Shown: positions 18,927 through 29,857 of the stretch, piece by piece
Numbering within the stretch: position 1 is the first letter of the stretch
Layout: the number at the start of each line of letters is the position of its first letter
NCBI GenBank assembly: GCA_016213505.1
Contig: JACRAF010000002.1
Coordinates: 1-64,000, forward strand
Reading direction: 5' to 3'
Origin: Devosia nanyangense
Lineage (GTDB): Bacteria > Pseudomonadota > Alphaproteobacteria > Rhizobiales > Devosiaceae
Length of the DNA: 64,000 nucleotides
Program-made: the position numbers and the translations under genes
Notes under the pieces: generated by a model
The model's database searches: none
What the model was told of the DNA's origin: nothing
What the model saw: only the letters and a program-made list of their open reading frames with translations

Positions 18927-19056
18927 CCGAATGCCTTGGGCGCGCTTTGTGCGCCCTGTCGCCTCAATATTCTTGAATTTTCGCGCCCGCTTTCGATAGA
19001 AGGAGCGCTCGCGAAGCTCGGCTTGCGGGCAAAAGCGCTCGTCCGCCGCCTCGAAA

Positions 19057-19083
19057 GTCAGTTTCGAACCATTCTAAACTGAC
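19057..19083. promoter_or_regulatory. Probable Irr box (iron control element) upstream of the suf operon
   Basis: A perfect 8-bp inverted repeat, GTCAGTTT and AAACTGAC, is separated by 11 bases. Its centre reads TTTCGAACCATTCTAAA (19062-19078), one base from the canonical rhizobial iron control element TTTAGAA-N3-TTCTAAA bound by Irr. It lies about 131 bp upstream of the desulfurase ATG at 18926. It is also about 100 bp upstream of the divergent hydrolase gene, so it could act on either side; the suf operon is the expected target because suf genes are iron-regulated. Confidence 0.7.
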
Positions 19084-19183
19084 AATTCGGGACCTGTTTT
19101 AGGGAGCGGCGCTCCTTTCGTCAAGCCGGAGTCCCGGCCCCGAGCGGTGCAGTGCGCCCCGTGTCGGCCACAGGAAACGACCG

Positions 19184-19846
19184 ATGCCAGAAGTGATTTT
19201 CAACGGGCCGGAAGGCCGCCTCGAGGGCCGCTACCAGCCGGGCAAGGACCCCAACGCGCCGATCGCCATCGTGCTGCACCCGCATCCGGAGTTCGGGGGG
19301 ACGATGAACAACCAGATCGTCTACCACCTCTACTATATGTTCGCAAAGCGCGGCTTCTCGGTGCTTCGCTTCAACTCGCGCGGGGTTGGACGCTCGCAGG
19401 GCTTGTTCGACCACGGCATCGGCGAACTGTCGGATGCGGCGTCGGCGCTCGACTGGCTGCAGTCGCTCAACCGCGAATCGCGCGGCTGCTGGATCGCCGG
19501 CTTTTCGTTCGGCGCCTGGATCGGCATGCAGTTGCTGATGCGCCGTCCCGAGGTCGAAGGCTTCATCTCGGTGTCGCCGCCGGAGAACCTCTACGATTTT
19601 TCTTTCCTTGCCCCCTGCCCGTCCTCGGGCCTCATCATCCACGGCGACAAAGACCGCGTGGCGCCACCTGCCTCCGTGCAGAAGCTGGTTGATAAGCTGA
19701 AAACCCAGAAGGGCATCACCATCGAGCAGCAGATCGTCGACGGCGCCAACCACTTCTACGAAGGCAAGACCGACGAGTTGATCGCAGCCTGCTCGGAGTA
19801 CCTCGATCGGCGCCGGGCGGAGATCGCCGCCGGCAAGGGGCGTTGA
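19184..19846 (+). CDS. Alpha/beta hydrolase (COG2945 type)
   Basis: A 220-residue cytoplasmic alpha/beta hydrolase. The nucleophile elbow is GFSFGAW, the acid is in HGDKDRV and the catalytic histidine is in DGANHFYEG. The oxyanion region reads [13 protein letters not shown], a sequence typical of the COG2945 group of predicted esterases/dipeptidyl-peptidase-like hydrolases of unknown substrate. The last base of its TGA is the first base of the tyrS ATG, so the two are coupled. Confidence 0.85.
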   Translation: MPEVIFNGPEGRLEGRYQPGKDPNAPIAIVLHPHPEFGGTMNNQIVYHLYYMFAKRGFSVLRFNSRGVGRSQGLFDHGIGELSDAASALDWLQSLNRESRGCWIAGFSFGAWIGMQLLMRRPEVEGFISVSPPENLYDFSFLAPCPSSGLIIHGDKDRVAPPASVQKLVDKLKTQKGITIEQQIVDGANHFYEGKTDELIAACSEYLDRRRAEIAAGKGR

Positions 19847-21087
19847 TGGCCTTCAAATCCGACTTCCTCCGCATCCTCGAGGAGCGCGGCTTCATCCACC
19901 AGATCTCGGACCCGGAAGGGCTCGACGAAAAACTGCTGGCCGGGCCGATCACGGCCTATATCGGCTTCGACGCCACGGCACAGAGCCTCCACGCCGGCTC
20001 GCTGATCCAGATCATGCTGCTCTACTGGCTGCAGCAGACCGGCAACCGGCCGATCACGCTGATGGGCGGCGGCACCACCATGATCGGCGATCCGTCGTTC
20101 AAGGACGAGGCCCGGCCGCTGCTGACGGTCGAAGCGATCGACGCCAATATCGAGAAGCTCAAGAGAGTCTTCGCCAAGATCCTGCGCTACGGTGACGGCC
20201 CGGCCGACGCGCTGATGGCCAACAACGCCGACTGGCTGCTGAAGCTCAACTACGTCGAATTCCTGCGCGACGTGGGCCGGCATTTCTCGGTCAACCGCAT
20301 GCTGAGCTTCGACTCGGTGAAGCTCAGGATGGAGCGCGAGCAGTCGCTGAGCTTCCTCGAGTTCAACTACATGATCCTGCAGGGCTACGACTTTGTCGAG
20401 CTCAACCGCCGCTACGACGTGACCCTGCAGATGTCGGGCTCCGATCAATGGGGCAACATCGTCAACGGCATCGACCTCAGCCACCGCATGGGCGGTCCGC
20501 AGCTCTATGCGCTGACGACCCCGCTGCTCACCACCTCGTCCGGCGCCAAGATGGGCAAGACCGCCTCGGGCGCCGTCTGGCTCAACGAGGAGCTGCTGTC
20601 GCCATATGACTTCTGGCAGTACTGGCGAAACGTCGAGGACGCCGATGTCGAGCGCTTCTTCAAGCTCTACACCCCGCTGCCGCTCGCCGAGATCGCAGCG
20701 ATCATCGCCGGTGACGTCAACGAGGCCAAGAAGGCCCTGGCCACGGCGGTCACCACCATGGTCCACGGTCGCGAGGCCGCGGTGCAGGCCGCGGAGACTG
20801 CCAAAGCGACGTTCGAACAGGGTGCGCTCGATCTGGCGCTGCCGACGGTCGAGGTTCCGCGCGGCGACCTCGCCACCGGTCTCGGCATCCAGTCGGCACT
20901 GGTGCTTGCCGGCCTCGCCGGTTCGAACGGCGAAGCGCGCCGCTCGATCCAGGCCGGCGCCGCGCGGCTCAACGACCAGCTGGTCAGCGACGAACGGATG
21001 GTCCTCAACGAGACGAACCTGTTGCCCGAGGGCGTGCTGAAGCTCGCAGTCGGCAGGAAGAAGATGGTGCTGCTGCGCCCGGTGTAG
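19846..21087 (+). CDS. tyrS: Tyrosyl-tRNA synthetase
   Basis: A 413-residue class I synthetase that charges tRNA-Tyr. The HIGH-equivalent is HAGS at residues 49-52, and the KMSKS-equivalent is KMGKT near residue 235. A C-terminal S4 RNA-binding domain is seen in the region [16 protein letters not shown]. The ATG at 19846 overlaps the previous stop (TGATG); a TTG one codon earlier is possible but weaker. Confidence 0.96.
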   Translation: MAFKSDFLRILEERGFIHQISDPEGLDEKLLAGPITAYIGFDATAQSLHAGSLIQIMLLYWLQQTGNRPITLMGGGTTMIGDPSFKDEARPLLTVEAIDANIEKLKRVFAKILRYGDGPADALMANNADWLLKLNYVEFLRDVGRHFSVNRMLSFDSVKLRMEREQSLSFLEFNYMILQGYDFVELNRRYDVTLQMSGSDQWGNIVNGIDLSHRMGGPQLYALTTPLLTTSSGAKMGKTASGAVWLNEELLSPYDFWQYWRNVEDADVERFFKLYTPLPLAEIAAIIAGDVNEAKKALATAVTTMVHGREAAVQAAETAKATFEQGALDLALPTVEVPRGDLATGLGIQSALVLAGLAGSNGEARRSIQAGAARLNDQLVSDERMVLNETNLLPEGVLKLAVGRKKMVLLRPV

Positions 21088-21176
21088 GCCCGGGGCTGTG
21101 CAGCCCGGCGTGATCCCTCCGCTCTATCAGCTCTGGTCGTGGTAGCCTGTCTCGTCAGAGACCGGAGCACACTGTC

Positions 21177-21910
21177 ATGGCTGAGATAGCAATCGAGAGT
21201 CCGCGCGGGGAGCTTCCGGCCTGGATAGCGGTGCCAGACGGGAATGGCCCCGGCCAGGCGTCGTGGTGATCCACGATGCACTGGGGATGAGCACCGACCT
21301 TCGCCGTCTGGCCGACTGGCTGGCCCAGCAGGGCTTCCTCGCCATCGCCCCCGACCTCTATTCATGGGGCGGTACGATCCGCTGCATGTTCGCGGCAATC
21401 GGTGACATCGTCCGGCGCCGCGGCCGGTCTTTCGACGAGATCGAAGCGGCACGGAGCTATCTGGCGAAACGGCTGGACTGCACCGGCAAAGTCGGGATCA
21501 TGGGGTTCTGCATGGGCGGCGGATACGCCGTCGTTCTGGCGCCGAGGCAATACGGGTTCTCGGCGTCGAGCGTCAACTACGGTGCCGTGCCCGAAGACGC
21601 CGAGACGCCCCTCGCCTCGGCCTGCCCGATTGTCGCGAGCTATGGCGCCAAGGACTCCACCCTGCGTGGCGCCGCCGACCGTCTCGAGCGAATTCTTACG
21701 TCTCTCGGTGTCCCTCACGACGTCAAGGAATACCCCGAGGCGGGACACTCGTTCATGAACAACCACGACGTGCGCGACGTCCCATTCATCTTCAGGGTCA
21801 TGACCCTGGCCGCGGGTGGCGCCCAATTCCACGCGCCCTCTGCCGCTGACGCGCGCCAGAGGGTTGCCGCGTTCTTCGCCGAGCATCTGGCGACGACGCC
21901 AGCCTCCTAA
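21177..21910 (+). pseudogene. Dienelactone hydrolase family protein with a one-base frameshift
   Basis: An ATG at 21177 opens a frame whose first residues ([20 protein letters not shown]) are the expected N-terminus of a dienelactone-hydrolase protein. That frame hits TGA at 21267. The rest of the protein continues one frame over from about 21254 to 21910 ([10 protein letters not shown] onward). A single missing C in the run GGCCCCGGCC at 21246-21256 would restore a protein of about 245 residues. The catalytic triad is intact: Cys in GFCMGGG, Asp in YGAKDST, His in EAGHSFMN. An ATG or GTG near 21263 could give a shortened product without the first strands. The 3' end overlaps the stop of the convergent AsmA-like gene. 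Either a recent mutation or a sequencing error. Confidence 0.75.
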
Positions 21911-24900
21911 TTGGCCTCGTCCACCCTCGGCTGTTCCTTCGCCCGGTACTCGAACAGCGACCGGAACGCGCCCGGCACCAGCGCCGACATCGGGTTGATC
22001 TTGAAGTCCGGCTTGTCGAGCGGGCCCTTGATGGCGAAGGTGACGCCGAACAGCCCGCCATCGCTGCCGCCGCCGAGCGGTCCGAACAGCTTGCCGAAGG
22101 CATTGTTGAGCCCGAACATCGGGATGTAGGTGCCGACCAGGTCGTACTGCTTGCTGTCGGTGTAGATGAAGCCCTTGGCGGTGCCGCCGACGCTGTCGCC
22201 GCTCAGCACCGCGTCGTTGACCTGGATGCGGTCGACACGGCGGGTGAAGCTCACCTTGCCGCTGCGAAAGGCCAACTTGTTCTGCTTGGCGATGAGCTGG
22301 CGCGACTCCGCGTGCGTATCGAGAATTTCGGCGACGTTCTTTTCGTCGACGATGGCGAAATCCTTGATAGTGAACTGCCCCTCGTCGATCTTGGTCGTGG
22401 CGTTCTGTTGCAACACGAGGCTGCCCGCGCCGCCCTCGACCTGAGCGTAGACGCCGACCAGCCGCAGCACCGAGCCGAGATCATTGAACACCACCGAGAG
22501 GGTCTTGCCGTCCGGCGTCGGATTGGTTGCGACCGAGAGCGCGCGGTCGCCGCCGAGCTGCGCCTGCAGGCTCACCTTCCTGAGGTCGGAGCCCTTCAAG
22601 GCAAGATCGAGCGACACATTGTAGGCATTGGTCTTGTAGAAGCCGAGCGCGCGCTTCAGTTCGGCATCGACGGCGATCGTTTGCGTGAAGGTCGTTGCCG
22701 CCGGACCACCAGCCCCCTGATCGAGGCTGAAGAAGCGTTTCAGCATGGGCTTGAGGTCGAGCTGATCGCCCCGGATGCGCAGCTGATAGCCGTCCTTGAT
22801 CGGCGTCATCGAGAGCTGCGCCGCGTCCCCCGGGCTGAGCGCAAAGCTTGTGAACTCGGCCGATTGCAGGCCCTTTTTGGCGTCGTATTCGAGGCTACCC
22901 TTGAGCCGCACATCGCCGAAACCGAGATCGATGTCGCTGATATCGGCCACATCGCCCTTCTGCCGGATCGTCGCCTTCAACATTCCGGGGGTGCCCGCCT
23001 GCTTGGCGATACCGAGGTCCTTGATGTTGATCGCCGCCCCCTTGAGGTCGACCGCCATCTGCAGCGATCCATCCGACGACGGCTTGGCGACGAAGCCGAC
23101 AGTGCCTGTCGCGAATTGGCTGGCATCGAACCCCATCTTGGCGAGGTCCGCGACCTTGACCGTCGAGCTCAGCGACATGACCGGCTGGCTGCCCTCCTTG
23201 AGGTCACCCTCGATCAGGAGGTCGGCGCTCAGCCCGTCGACCTGCGCCTGCCCGCCGACCCGATAGCCGGATTGCGTGGCCATGAACGACAGCTGGCCGT
23301 TGCTGATGGTGTGCGTCTCGATCGGCGCCGTGCTGCCGAAATCCATAACATTGCCGTTGACTGAGTAGTCGAGGCTCTTGGTCGCCCCGGCCTTGTCGAG
23401 GACGATGGTCGATAGCAGCCGCACATTGAGGTTGCCGGCGAGCGCGTTGAGATCGAAGGGCAAGTCCGCCGACTTCACCGCGTCGGGCTGCACTTGATTG
23501 AGCACCGCGGCCACCGCGGGAATGCCGCCTGAGGCATCGCCCGATATCTCGACGATCTGCTCGCCCGGCGTTTCCGAACTCATGGCAAAGGCGGCGTTCG
23601 CCACTGAAATTGGCCCTTTCTCGGTCGGGATGACCCCGCCATCGGCCGACAGGGTCAGGTCGGCGTCGTGCATCTGGAGCCGCGTCTTGCCCTGGATTTC
23701 GATGGGCTCGAGGCCATCGACCGGCTTCACCTTGACGCCGCCTGCCACCATTTCGATGAAGACCCCGTTCTGCGGGATCGGCTTGTCCTCGTCTGCAGTC
23801 CCCAGCGTGCCGACCGGAAACGCGAACTTCATGTTCGCCGACTCGACCGTTCCGGCGGACACATTCTTGACGAACCAGTCCCGCGCATCGGTGGCGACGA
23901 AATAGGGCCATAGGCGCTTCAGGTCATCGGCGGTGATCCCCTCACCCGCGACAGCCATGTCGAAACCCATGCCCTTCTTGAGGACATCAACCCGCCCCTT
24001 GCTCTCGAGCCGGACGCCGGGCTTGCTCAGGATCGCCTGATCGATCCCCAGGGCCCCGTAAAGTGGTGCCGACCAGCCCTTGAAGCTCACGGTTTTGAAC
24101 GGGACCGCCGGGGCACCGAGGTCGTTGGGATGGATCGACACGTCCGACGCCGTCACCGAGATCGCTGCAGTCGGACCGTACAGATCGTCAAGTCCGAGCA
24201 CGAAGACGCCCGACATCTTGCCAGTACTCTGGCCAATACTGATCGCCGCCTCGTTCATGGTGAAGGTGCCGGTCTGGGGCGCCCAGTCGATTTCGATGAT
24301 GCTGCTGGCGACGGGGAAATAGTCCTGCTGCATCCTCAGATCCGTACCGGTCAGGTCGATGTGGAACGCGCCGTCCTTGATTTTGCCCGTCTTGCCCTCA
24401 AACCCCACGTCGATCGAAACCGCCGCGGCCCCGACGATCGACCCGGCGGAATCGCGATCATCGATCGAAGGCGCGAACGAGGCGAGGTCGAAGTTGGTCA
24501 GCGACACCCTCAGCCGTGCGTCGCCGTGCTGGTCGGTGGCGCGTTCGAGGATGCCCTTCATCACCGTGCCGCCGAAATCGGCGGAGAACAGACCCTGTGC
24601 GCCCTTGCCATCCGGGGTCGGCGCGATGTCGAGATTGATGTCCGTGAAGCGACGAAGCGACCCATAGAGCGCGTCGTTCATGTCGACCGAGGCGTGCTTG
24701 ACGATGAGCCGCGAGAACCGCCCCATTTCGGCCTGGTCGATGATGCCGGCGATGCCCTCTTCGGCAGCCTCGAGGTTGTAGACGAGCCAGTCGTTGTCCG
24801 ACCGCATCTTGGTGCCGCCGGTCGCGGCGGTCGCCCCGGTGACGTCGATGCCGCCGGAGCGAATGCCGACATCGGGAAAAGCGGTCGATCCCTCCAGCAC

Positions 24901-25434
24901 GCGCACGGTCGCCGGCCCACCCGCGGGGTCGGGGACAATCTCGAATTCGGCGAGCCGCGGCCCGAACAGGTCCTGATTGATCTGCAGCTGCGGGCCGACC
25001 ATGGTGACGCTCGCACCGGGCTGCCCGATCAGCGCCCGGATCGGCGAGAAGCCGACCTCGAGCGCATCCATCTTCACCCGCGCGCCCGTCGTGGTGTCCT
25101 TGTAGACCACCGGCGCGAACTGGATTACCGGCCAGGCGTAGCCTTCGAGTGCCAGCGCCATGTCGCCAAGCTCGAGCTCGGTGCCGGGCGGCATCGAGGC
25201 GACGACGATGTTGCGCACCTGCGTGCTGATGAAGGGCAGCGGAATGGGGTGGACCAGCAGCGCCACGTAGAGCACCGCCGCGAGCGCAACAGGCACCCCC
25301 AAGAGCCAGGCGGCGGCGAGACCGAGAGTGCGGGCTGCAGAGCGCTTGCGGACCGTCTGACCTGGTGGCGGCGTTGGCTTCAATTCCGATCCGGCGAGGA
25401 TTGGACGGAGTTCCCCAGCAGCCCCGAGAATCAA
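21907..25434 (-). CDS. AsmA-like/DUF3971 large envelope protein
   Basis: An 1175-residue protein with one membrane anchor at about residues 36-61, then a very long periplasmic region rich in short beta strands, of the DUF3971/AsmA-like C-terminal type (YhdP-related). Such proteins are thought to form hydrophobic grooves that bridge inner and outer membrane for lipid transport. The C-terminal AsmA-like block lies in the last 250 residues ([21 protein letters not shown] region). The start is uncertain: the first codon in frame is a TTG at 25434 just after a stop; another TTG at 25383 is possible, and no ATG or GTG precedes the anchor. Its TAG overlaps the stop of the convergent hydrolase. Confidence 0.82.
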   Translation of the reverse strand: MILGAAGELRPILAGSELKPTPPPGQTVRKRSAARTLGLAAAWLLGVPVALAAVLYVALLVHPIPLPFISTQVRNIVVASMPPGTELELGDMALALEGYAWPVIQFAPVVYKDTTTGARVKMDALEVGFSPIRALIGQPGASVTMVGPQLQINQDLFGPRLAEFEIVPDPAGGPATVRVLEGSTAFPDVGIRSGGIDVTGATAATGGTKMRSDNDWLVYNLEAAEEGIAGIIDQAEMGRFSRLIVKHASVDMNDALYGSLRRFTDINLDIAPTPDGKGAQGLFSADFGGTVMKGILERATDQHGDARLRVSLTNFDLASFAPSIDDRDSAGSIVGAAAVSIDVGFEGKTGKIKDGAFHIDLTGTDLRMQQDYFPVASSIIEIDWAPQTGTFTMNEAAISIGQSTGKMSGVFVLGLDDLYGPTAAISVTASDVSIHPNDLGAPAVPFKTVSFKGWSAPLYGALGIDQAILSKPGVRLESKGRVDVLKKGMGFDMAVAGEGITADDLKRLWPYFVATDARDWFVKNVSAGTVESANMKFAFPVGTLGTADEDKPIPQNGVFIEMVAGGVKVKPVDGLEPIEIQGKTRLQMHDADLTLSADGGVIPTEKGPISVANAAFAMSSETPGEQIVEISGDASGGIPAVAAVLNQVQPDAVKSADLPFDLNALAGNLNVRLLSTIVLDKAGATKSLDYSVNGNVMDFGSTAPIETHTISNGQLSFMATQSGYRVGGQAQVDGLSADLLIEGDLKEGSQPVMSLSSTVKVADLAKMGFDASQFATGTVGFVAKPSSDGSLQMAVDLKGAAINIKDLGIAKQAGTPGMLKATIRQKGDVADISDIDLGFGDVRLKGSLEYDAKKGLQSAEFTSFALSPGDAAQLSMTPIKDGYQLRIRGDQLDLKPMLKRFFSLDQGAGGPAATTFTQTIAVDAELKRALGFYKTNAYNVSLDLALKGSDLRKVSLQAQLGGDRALSVATNPTPDGKTLSVVFNDLGSVLRLVGVYAQVEGGAGSLVLQQNATTKIDEGQFTIKDFAIVDEKNVAEILDTHAESRQLIAKQNKLAFRSGKVSFTRRVDRIQVNDAVLSGDSVGGTAKGFIYTDSKQYDLVGTYIPMFGLNNAFGKLFGPLGGGSDGGLFGVTFAIKGPLDKPDFKINPMSALVPGAFRSLFEYRAKEQPRVDEAN

Positions 25435-25526
25435 CCGTCAGTCACGATGTCTTGTGCGATGATATACCGGCTGCAATAAGGCACTAACACCCTGAAATGG
25501 CGCGAATTCGCGCCACGGAGGCCAGA

Positions 25527-26012
25527 ATGCCCCTGCTCGAGACCGGCGACAAGGCCCCTGATTTTGCGCTCACGACGGACCGCGGCGAGACCTTCCGCCT
25601 CAGCGAACAGCGTGGCAAAGCAGTCGTCCTGGAGTTCTATTGCGAGGACGACAGCGGCGGATGCGTGATCGAGAACGCCGAATTCAGCGCCCTCGTCCCC
25701 GAGTTCGAGAAGTTGGGCGTGACGGTCGTCGGCCTTTCGCCGCAGGACGTCGAGACCCATCGCCGGTTCTCGAGGAAACATGACTTCAAGCACCCGCTCG
25801 TCGCCGACCCCGATCGCAAGGCGATCGAGCCCTATGGGCTGTGGGCCAAAAAGAAGCTCTGGGGACACGAGTTCATGGGCGTGCTGCGCGTCACCTACCT
25901 GATCGACGCCGAGGGCAAGATCGCCGGCGTGTTCAAGGCGAGCCGGATCAAGGGACATGCCCAGAAGGTCCTCGAGGCGGCCCGCGCACTGGTCGCGACC
26001 CGCCCGCGTTAA
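25527..26012 (+). CDS. Peroxiredoxin, BCP/PrxQ type
   Basis: A 161-residue thiol peroxidase that reduces hydrogen peroxide and organic peroxides with thioredoxin or glutaredoxin. The peroxidatic cysteine is Cys46 in DDSGGCVIENAEF. The resolving cysteine found five residues later in E. coli Bcp is absent (Ala51 region), so the enzyme should be a one-cysteine type or use Cys39, an unusual cysteine in VLEFYCEDD. The ATG at 25527 has GGAGG five bases upstream and is chosen over an ATG at 25497. It is divergent from the AsmA-like gene. Confidence 0.9.
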   Translation: MPLLETGDKAPDFALTTDRGETFRLSEQRGKAVVLEFYCEDDSGGCVIENAEFSALVPEFEKLGVTVVGLSPQDVETHRRFSRKHDFKHPLVADPDRKAIEPYGLWAKKKLWGHEFMGVLRVTYLIDAEGKIAGVFKASRIKGHAQKVLEAARALVATRPR

Positions 26013-26038
26013 GCCCGCGTTAGGCCTTCTTTCGCTCG

Positions 26039-26054
26039 CCGTTAACCTTAACGG
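26039..26054. promoter_or_regulatory. Perfect palindrome CCGTTAA-CC-TTAACGG
   Basis: A 7-bp perfect inverted repeat with two central bases lies 45 bp upstream of the M23 peptidase GTG and 27 bp after the peroxiredoxin stop. GTTAAC/TTAAC motifs are found in CtrA-type cell-cycle sites, but the spacing here (TTAA-N2-TTAA) is not the canonical N7. It may be an operator of the peptidase gene. Confidence 0.35.
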
Positions 26055-26098
26055 ATCATGATCTTCGCCAGCGTTCTAGCGTCCGGGAGTTGCTGGCG

Positions 26099-27280
26099 GT
26101 GCGTGCGAAAATCTCTCCGAAGCCGTTTGGCAAACCGCCAGCCCCACGCCCGAAAACCCGCCACATTGCGATCCGCCCCGCCGTGTTCTACCTCGGCTTT
26201 GCGGGGCTCCTCGCCACCAACGTCCTGACACTCGTGGGGCTGCTGATGGCACCCGATCTCGCCCGGCTCTTCACCAGCGAAAACGAGACCGTCCTCGCGG
26301 CTTACGAAGATCGGGTCTCGCAGCTCCGCCTCGAGGTCGACCGCCTGCAATCGCGGCACTATGCGCAGGCCGGCGACATCAACCTGCAACTGCAAGAACT
26401 GGCACAGACCCAGGAAGTGCTGGTCGAACAGCATCAGTATGTGAGGCAGCTGGTCGACAAGGCCGCCGCGCTCGGCATCGCCACGGCATCGCTGTCGGGG
26501 CCCGAAATGAGCGCCGAGGCTTCCCGAGCTCCCTTGCTCACCGGCTCGATAACGTCCGGCGGCAGTGCTAGCGCAGACGTCGCGGCGGCGGCGGCCAGCA
26601 TCACCGCGATGATGAACGATTCGCGCCTCGCCCTCGCCGCGCTCTCGGAACAAGCGACGAGCAAGACCGATGAGATCATGGGCACGCTGGCCGGCATCGG
26701 CATCCGTCCCAAACTGCCGACGTTCGACGATAGCGCCGAAGGCGGACCGCTGCTGCCGCCGGTCGACGGGCTCGACTCCCCCTCGCTCGTCGACGATGCC
26801 AATTCGGTGGCCGAGGCCCTCGAGCGGTTCCGGGCGGCGCGCGACGCAGCCGACCTCGCGCCGATCCACAAGCCCCTGACAGCCGCTACCCGCGTCAGCT
26901 CGATCTTCGGCAACCGCAAGGACCCGTTCACCGGACGCCTCGCCTTCCATTCCGGCATCGATTTCGCCGCGCCGCGGGGCTCAAACGTGCTGAGCGCCGG
27001 CCATGGCAGGGTGAGCTTCGTCGGCCAGATCTCGGGCTACGGCAATGTCGTCGAGGTTACCCATGGCAACGGCCTCATCACCCGCTACGCACACCTGAGC
27101 GCCTTTCTCATCACGGAGGGCGCGACTGTCGATGCCGGAACGCCGCTCGCCCGAGTCGGCTCGACCGGCCGCTCCACCGGACCGCATCTGCACTTCGAAA
27201 TCCGCCGCTCCGACACCGCGGTCGATCCCACCCGCTACCTCAACGCCGGGCGCATCCTGACAAAGATTCTCGCGACTTGA
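26099..27280 (+). CDS. M23 family metallopeptidase with coiled coil (cell-wall hydrolase)
   Basis: A 393-residue membrane-anchored peptidoglycan endopeptidase or EnvC/NlpD-like activator. A basic N-terminus is followed by a membrane segment at about residues 28-50, a coiled coil at 65-120, a linker, and the LytM/M23 domain. The zinc ligands are the histidine and aspartate of FHSGIDFAAP (near residue 284) and HxH in GPHLHFEIRR (near 362), so the enzyme should be active. The GTG at 26099 has CCGGGAG at suitable spacing; a TTG at 26090 sits too close to it. It ends one base before ntrC on the opposite strand. Confidence 0.9.
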   Translation: MRAKISPKPFGKPPAPRPKTRHIAIRPAVFYLGFAGLLATNVLTLVGLLMAPDLARLFTSENETVLAAYEDRVSQLRLEVDRLQSRHYAQAGDINLQLQELAQTQEVLVEQHQYVRQLVDKAAALGIATASLSGPEMSAEASRAPLLTGSITSGGSASADVAAAAASITAMMNDSRLALAALSEQATSKTDEIMGTLAGIGIRPKLPTFDDSAEGGPLLPPVDGLDSPSLVDDANSVAEALERFRAARDAADLAPIHKPLTAATRVSSIFGNRKDPFTGRLAFHSGIDFAAPRGSNVLSAGHGRVSFVGQISGYGNVVEVTHGNGLITRYAHLSAFLITEGATVDAGTPLARVGSTGRSTGPHLHFEIRRSDTAVDPTRYLNAGRILTKILAT

Positions 27281-27281
27281 G

Positions 27282-28730
27282 TTACCCGCTGCGCCGGCTG
27301 TGCTTGACGATCTCGATCGAGTGCGCCCGGATCTTCTTGCGCAGGGTGTTGCGGTTGAGGCCGAGGAGCTCCGACGCCTTGATCTGGTTGCCGCCGCAGG
27401 CGTTGAGCACCATGGCGATCAGCGGCGCTTCGACCTTGTCCAGCACGCGCTGATAGAGCCCGGCCGGCGGCAGCTTCGGCTCGTGCTCGCGCAGCAACTG
27501 CGCAACGTGGGTCTCGACCGCCGCTGAAACATCGACCGGACCTGACGCGGCCTGCACTGTCTGCCGGTCGGAGATGTTGAGTTCGGCCTGGACGATTTCG
27601 CGCGATATGCTCTCGTCGGCATAGAGCGCCACCAGCCGCCGCACGAGGTTTTCGAGTTCGCGGACGTTGCCGGGCCAAGCGTAGTTCTGCATCAGCCGGA
27701 TCGCATCGGGCGAGATGGTCTTCAGCGGCTCGCCCTCGCGCTGCGCGGCGCGGAGGAAATGGCCAACCAGATCGCCGATGTCGTCGATGCGCTCGCGCAG
27801 CGGCGGCAGGCGGATCGGAACGACGTTCAAGCGATAGTAGAGATCCTCGCGGAACAGCCCCTGCCGGATCATCTGGCTCAGGTCGCGATGCGTCGCGGCG
27901 ACGATGCGGACGTTGGATTTGATCGCCGTGCGGCCGCCGACCATGGTGTACTCGCCCTCCTGCAGGACGCGTAGCAGCCGAGTCTGGGCATCCATCGGCA
28001 TGTCGCCGATCTCGTCCAGAAACAGCGTGCCACCCTCCGCCTGCTCGAAGCGGCCGGAGGAGCGGGCGGTGGCGCCGGTGAACGCCCCCTTCTCGTGGCC
28101 GAAGAGTTCGGCCTCGATCAGGTCGCGCGGGATCGCGGCCATATTGATGGCGACGAACGGCCCGTTGCGGCGCTTGCCGAAATTGTGGAGCGCCCGGGCG
28201 ACGAGTTCTTTTCCGGTGCCACTCTCGCCGGTGATCATCACCGTAAGGTCGGTCTGCATCAACCGCGCCAGCGCCCGGTAGATGTCCTGCATGGCCGGCG
28301 ACCGGCCGACCAGCGGCATGGTCTCGCCCGGCTCGTCGGCCTTGCGCTCGGCGGAGGTCGGCTTTTTCGCGTCGGCAAGCGCCCGTGCCACCACCGACAA
28401 GACCTCGGTGATGTCGAAGGGCTTGGGCAGATACTCGTAGGCGCCCATCTCGTTGGCGCGGATGGCGGTCATGAACGTATTCTGGGCGCTCATCACCACG
28501 ATCGGCAGGTCGGGCCTAAGCTTCTTGATCTTGGGCATGATGTCGAAGGCGTTGCCGTCTGGCATCGCGACATCGGTGATCAGCAGGTCGCCCTCGCCGC
28601 GGCTCACCCAGTTCCACATGGTCGAGAGGTTGCCGGTCGGCCGCACCTCGTAGCCGGCGCGGGTCAGGGCCTGATTGAGCACCATGCGAATGGCGGCGTC
28701 GTCATCCGCGAGCAGGACCGTGTGACTCAT
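27282..28730 (-). CDS. ntrC: Nitrogen regulation response regulator NtrC (NR(I))
   Basis: A 482-residue sigma-54 enhancer-binding protein that activates nitrogen-scavenging genes. The receiver domain has its phosphoacceptor Asp53 in [11 protein letters not shown]. The AAA+ domain has Walker A GESGTGKE near residues 168-175 and the sigma-54 contact loop GAFTGA at 215-220. The C-terminus is a Fis-type helix-turn-helix ([20 protein letters not shown]). Its start overlaps ntrB by four bases (ATGA). The order dusB-ntrB-ntrC is the usual one in rhizobia. Confidence 0.97.
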   Translation of the reverse strand: MSHTVLLADDDAAIRMVLNQALTRAGYEVRPTGNLSTMWNWVSRGEGDLLITDVAMPDGNAFDIMPKIKKLRPDLPIVVMSAQNTFMTAIRANEMGAYEYLPKPFDITEVLSVVARALADAKKPTSAERKADEPGETMPLVGRSPAMQDIYRALARLMQTDLTVMITGESGTGKELVARALHNFGKRRNGPFVAINMAAIPRDLIEAELFGHEKGAFTGATARSSGRFEQAEGGTLFLDEIGDMPMDAQTRLLRVLQEGEYTMVGGRTAIKSNVRIVAATHRDLSQMIRQGLFREDLYYRLNVVPIRLPPLRERIDDIGDLVGHFLRAAQREGEPLKTISPDAIRLMQNYAWPGNVRELENLVRRLVALYADESISREIVQAELNISDRQTVQAASGPVDVSAAVETHVAQLLREHEPKLPPAGLYQRVLDKVEAPLIAMVLNACGGNQIKASELLGLNRNTLRKKIRAHSIEIVKHSRRSG

Positions 28731-29857
28731 TGCGCCGCAACCTCAGTCTTTTTGGTCGGTTTCAGTCCCTGAGCGACCGGCAGGAGCACACGAAACCGCG
28801 TCCGCCCCGGCCGGCTGTCGCTGTCGATGACCCCGCCATGATCGCCGACGATCTTGGCTACCAATGCAAGTCCCAGGCCAGAACCGTTGGCTTTGGTTGT
28901 GACAAATGGATCAAACAGGATCGGGAGGAGGTCGGGGGGGATGCCGGGGCCATTATCCTCGATAACTATCTCCAGCGGCAGCGAAATTCGCGCTGAAACG
29001 CCCTGCACCGCGATGCGGATGCCGGGACGGAAGGCCGTCGATATGCGGATCTCGGCTTTCGGTGTCCGTTCAAGGGCTTCAGCGGCGTTCTTCACCAGAT
29101 TGAGGAAGACCTGGATGAGCTGATCGCGGTTGCCGAACACCGGCGGCAGCGACGGATCGTAGTCTTCCGTGAAGGTGATGTTGCGGGCAACGCCGCTCTT
29201 GAGCAGCAGCTTCACCCGGTCGAGCACGACGTGGATGTTGATCGGCTCGCGCTCGATCGGCCGGTCGTCGCCGAACACCTCGACGCGGTCGATGAGGGTG
29301 ACGATGCGGTCGACCTCCTCGCGCACCAGCCGGGCGAGCGGCACCTCGTCCGGCGCCACCGACTGCTCGAGCAGTTGCGCGGCGCCGCGGATGCCCGACA
29401 GCGGGTTTTTGATCTCATGCGCCAGCATCGAGGCAAGGCCGGTGACCGAGCGGGCGGCGCCGCGGCTCACGAGCTGGCGGTCGATCTTGTCGGCCATGGT
29501 GCGCTCCTGGAACAACAGGGCCACGCGCGCATCGAGATCGGAGATGGGGCTCGCGAACACATCGACGATGCGGTCATCGGCGCCGTCGCCGAAGCGCACG
29601 GAGCCGACCCGCACGCGGTACTCGGTCATCGGCGCGCGCCGCTCGGCCACCGCCTGCGCCAGCCCGACGATGGGCGAGCCGAAGGCGATGAGGTCGTCGA
29701 GCCGCTGCCGGCTGAGAACGCTGAGCGAGGCGCCGAAGAACGATTCCGCCGCGTAGTTGACGAAGATGACCATGCGGTCCTCGTCAATGACGATGACCGG
29801 CTGCGGCAGGGCCTGCAGCACCGAGGTCGAGAGGCCGGGCGCGACGATCTCGTTCAT
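28727..29857 (-). CDS. ntrB: Nitrogen regulation sensor kinase NtrB (NR(II))
   Basis: A 376-residue cytoplasmic histidine kinase/phosphatase that works with PII and NtrC. An N-terminal PAS domain covers about residues 10-120. The H-box is [20 protein letters not shown] with His147. The HATPase domain has N-box [12 protein letters not shown] and G-boxes [10 protein letters not shown] and GSGLGLALV. Its ATG overlaps the dusB stop (ATGA), so dusB, ntrB and ntrC form one unit. Confidence 0.96.
   Translation of the reverse strand: MNEIVAPGLSTSVLQALPQPVIVIDEDRMVIFVNYAAESFFGASLSVLSRQRLDDLIAFGSPIVGLAQAVAERRAPMTEYRVRVGSVRFGDGADDRIVDVFASPISDLDARVALLFQERTMADKIDRQLVSRGAARSVTGLASMLAHEIKNPLSGIRGAAQLLEQSVAPDEVPLARLVREEVDRIVTLIDRVEVFGDDRPIEREPINIHVVLDRVKLLLKSGVARNITFTEDYDPSLPPVFGNRDQLIQVFLNLVKNAAEALERTPKAEIRISTAFRPGIRIAVQGVSARISLPLEIVIEDNGPGIPPDLLPILFDPFVTTKANGSGLGLALVAKIVGDHGGVIDSDSRPGRTRFRVLLPVAQGLKPTKKTEVAAQ

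Noticed and set aside
21089..21112. GGGCTG-TG-CAGCCC hairpin after tyrS as a terminator
   Set aside because: The stem is only 6 bp with a mismatch beyond it, and there is no T-tract.
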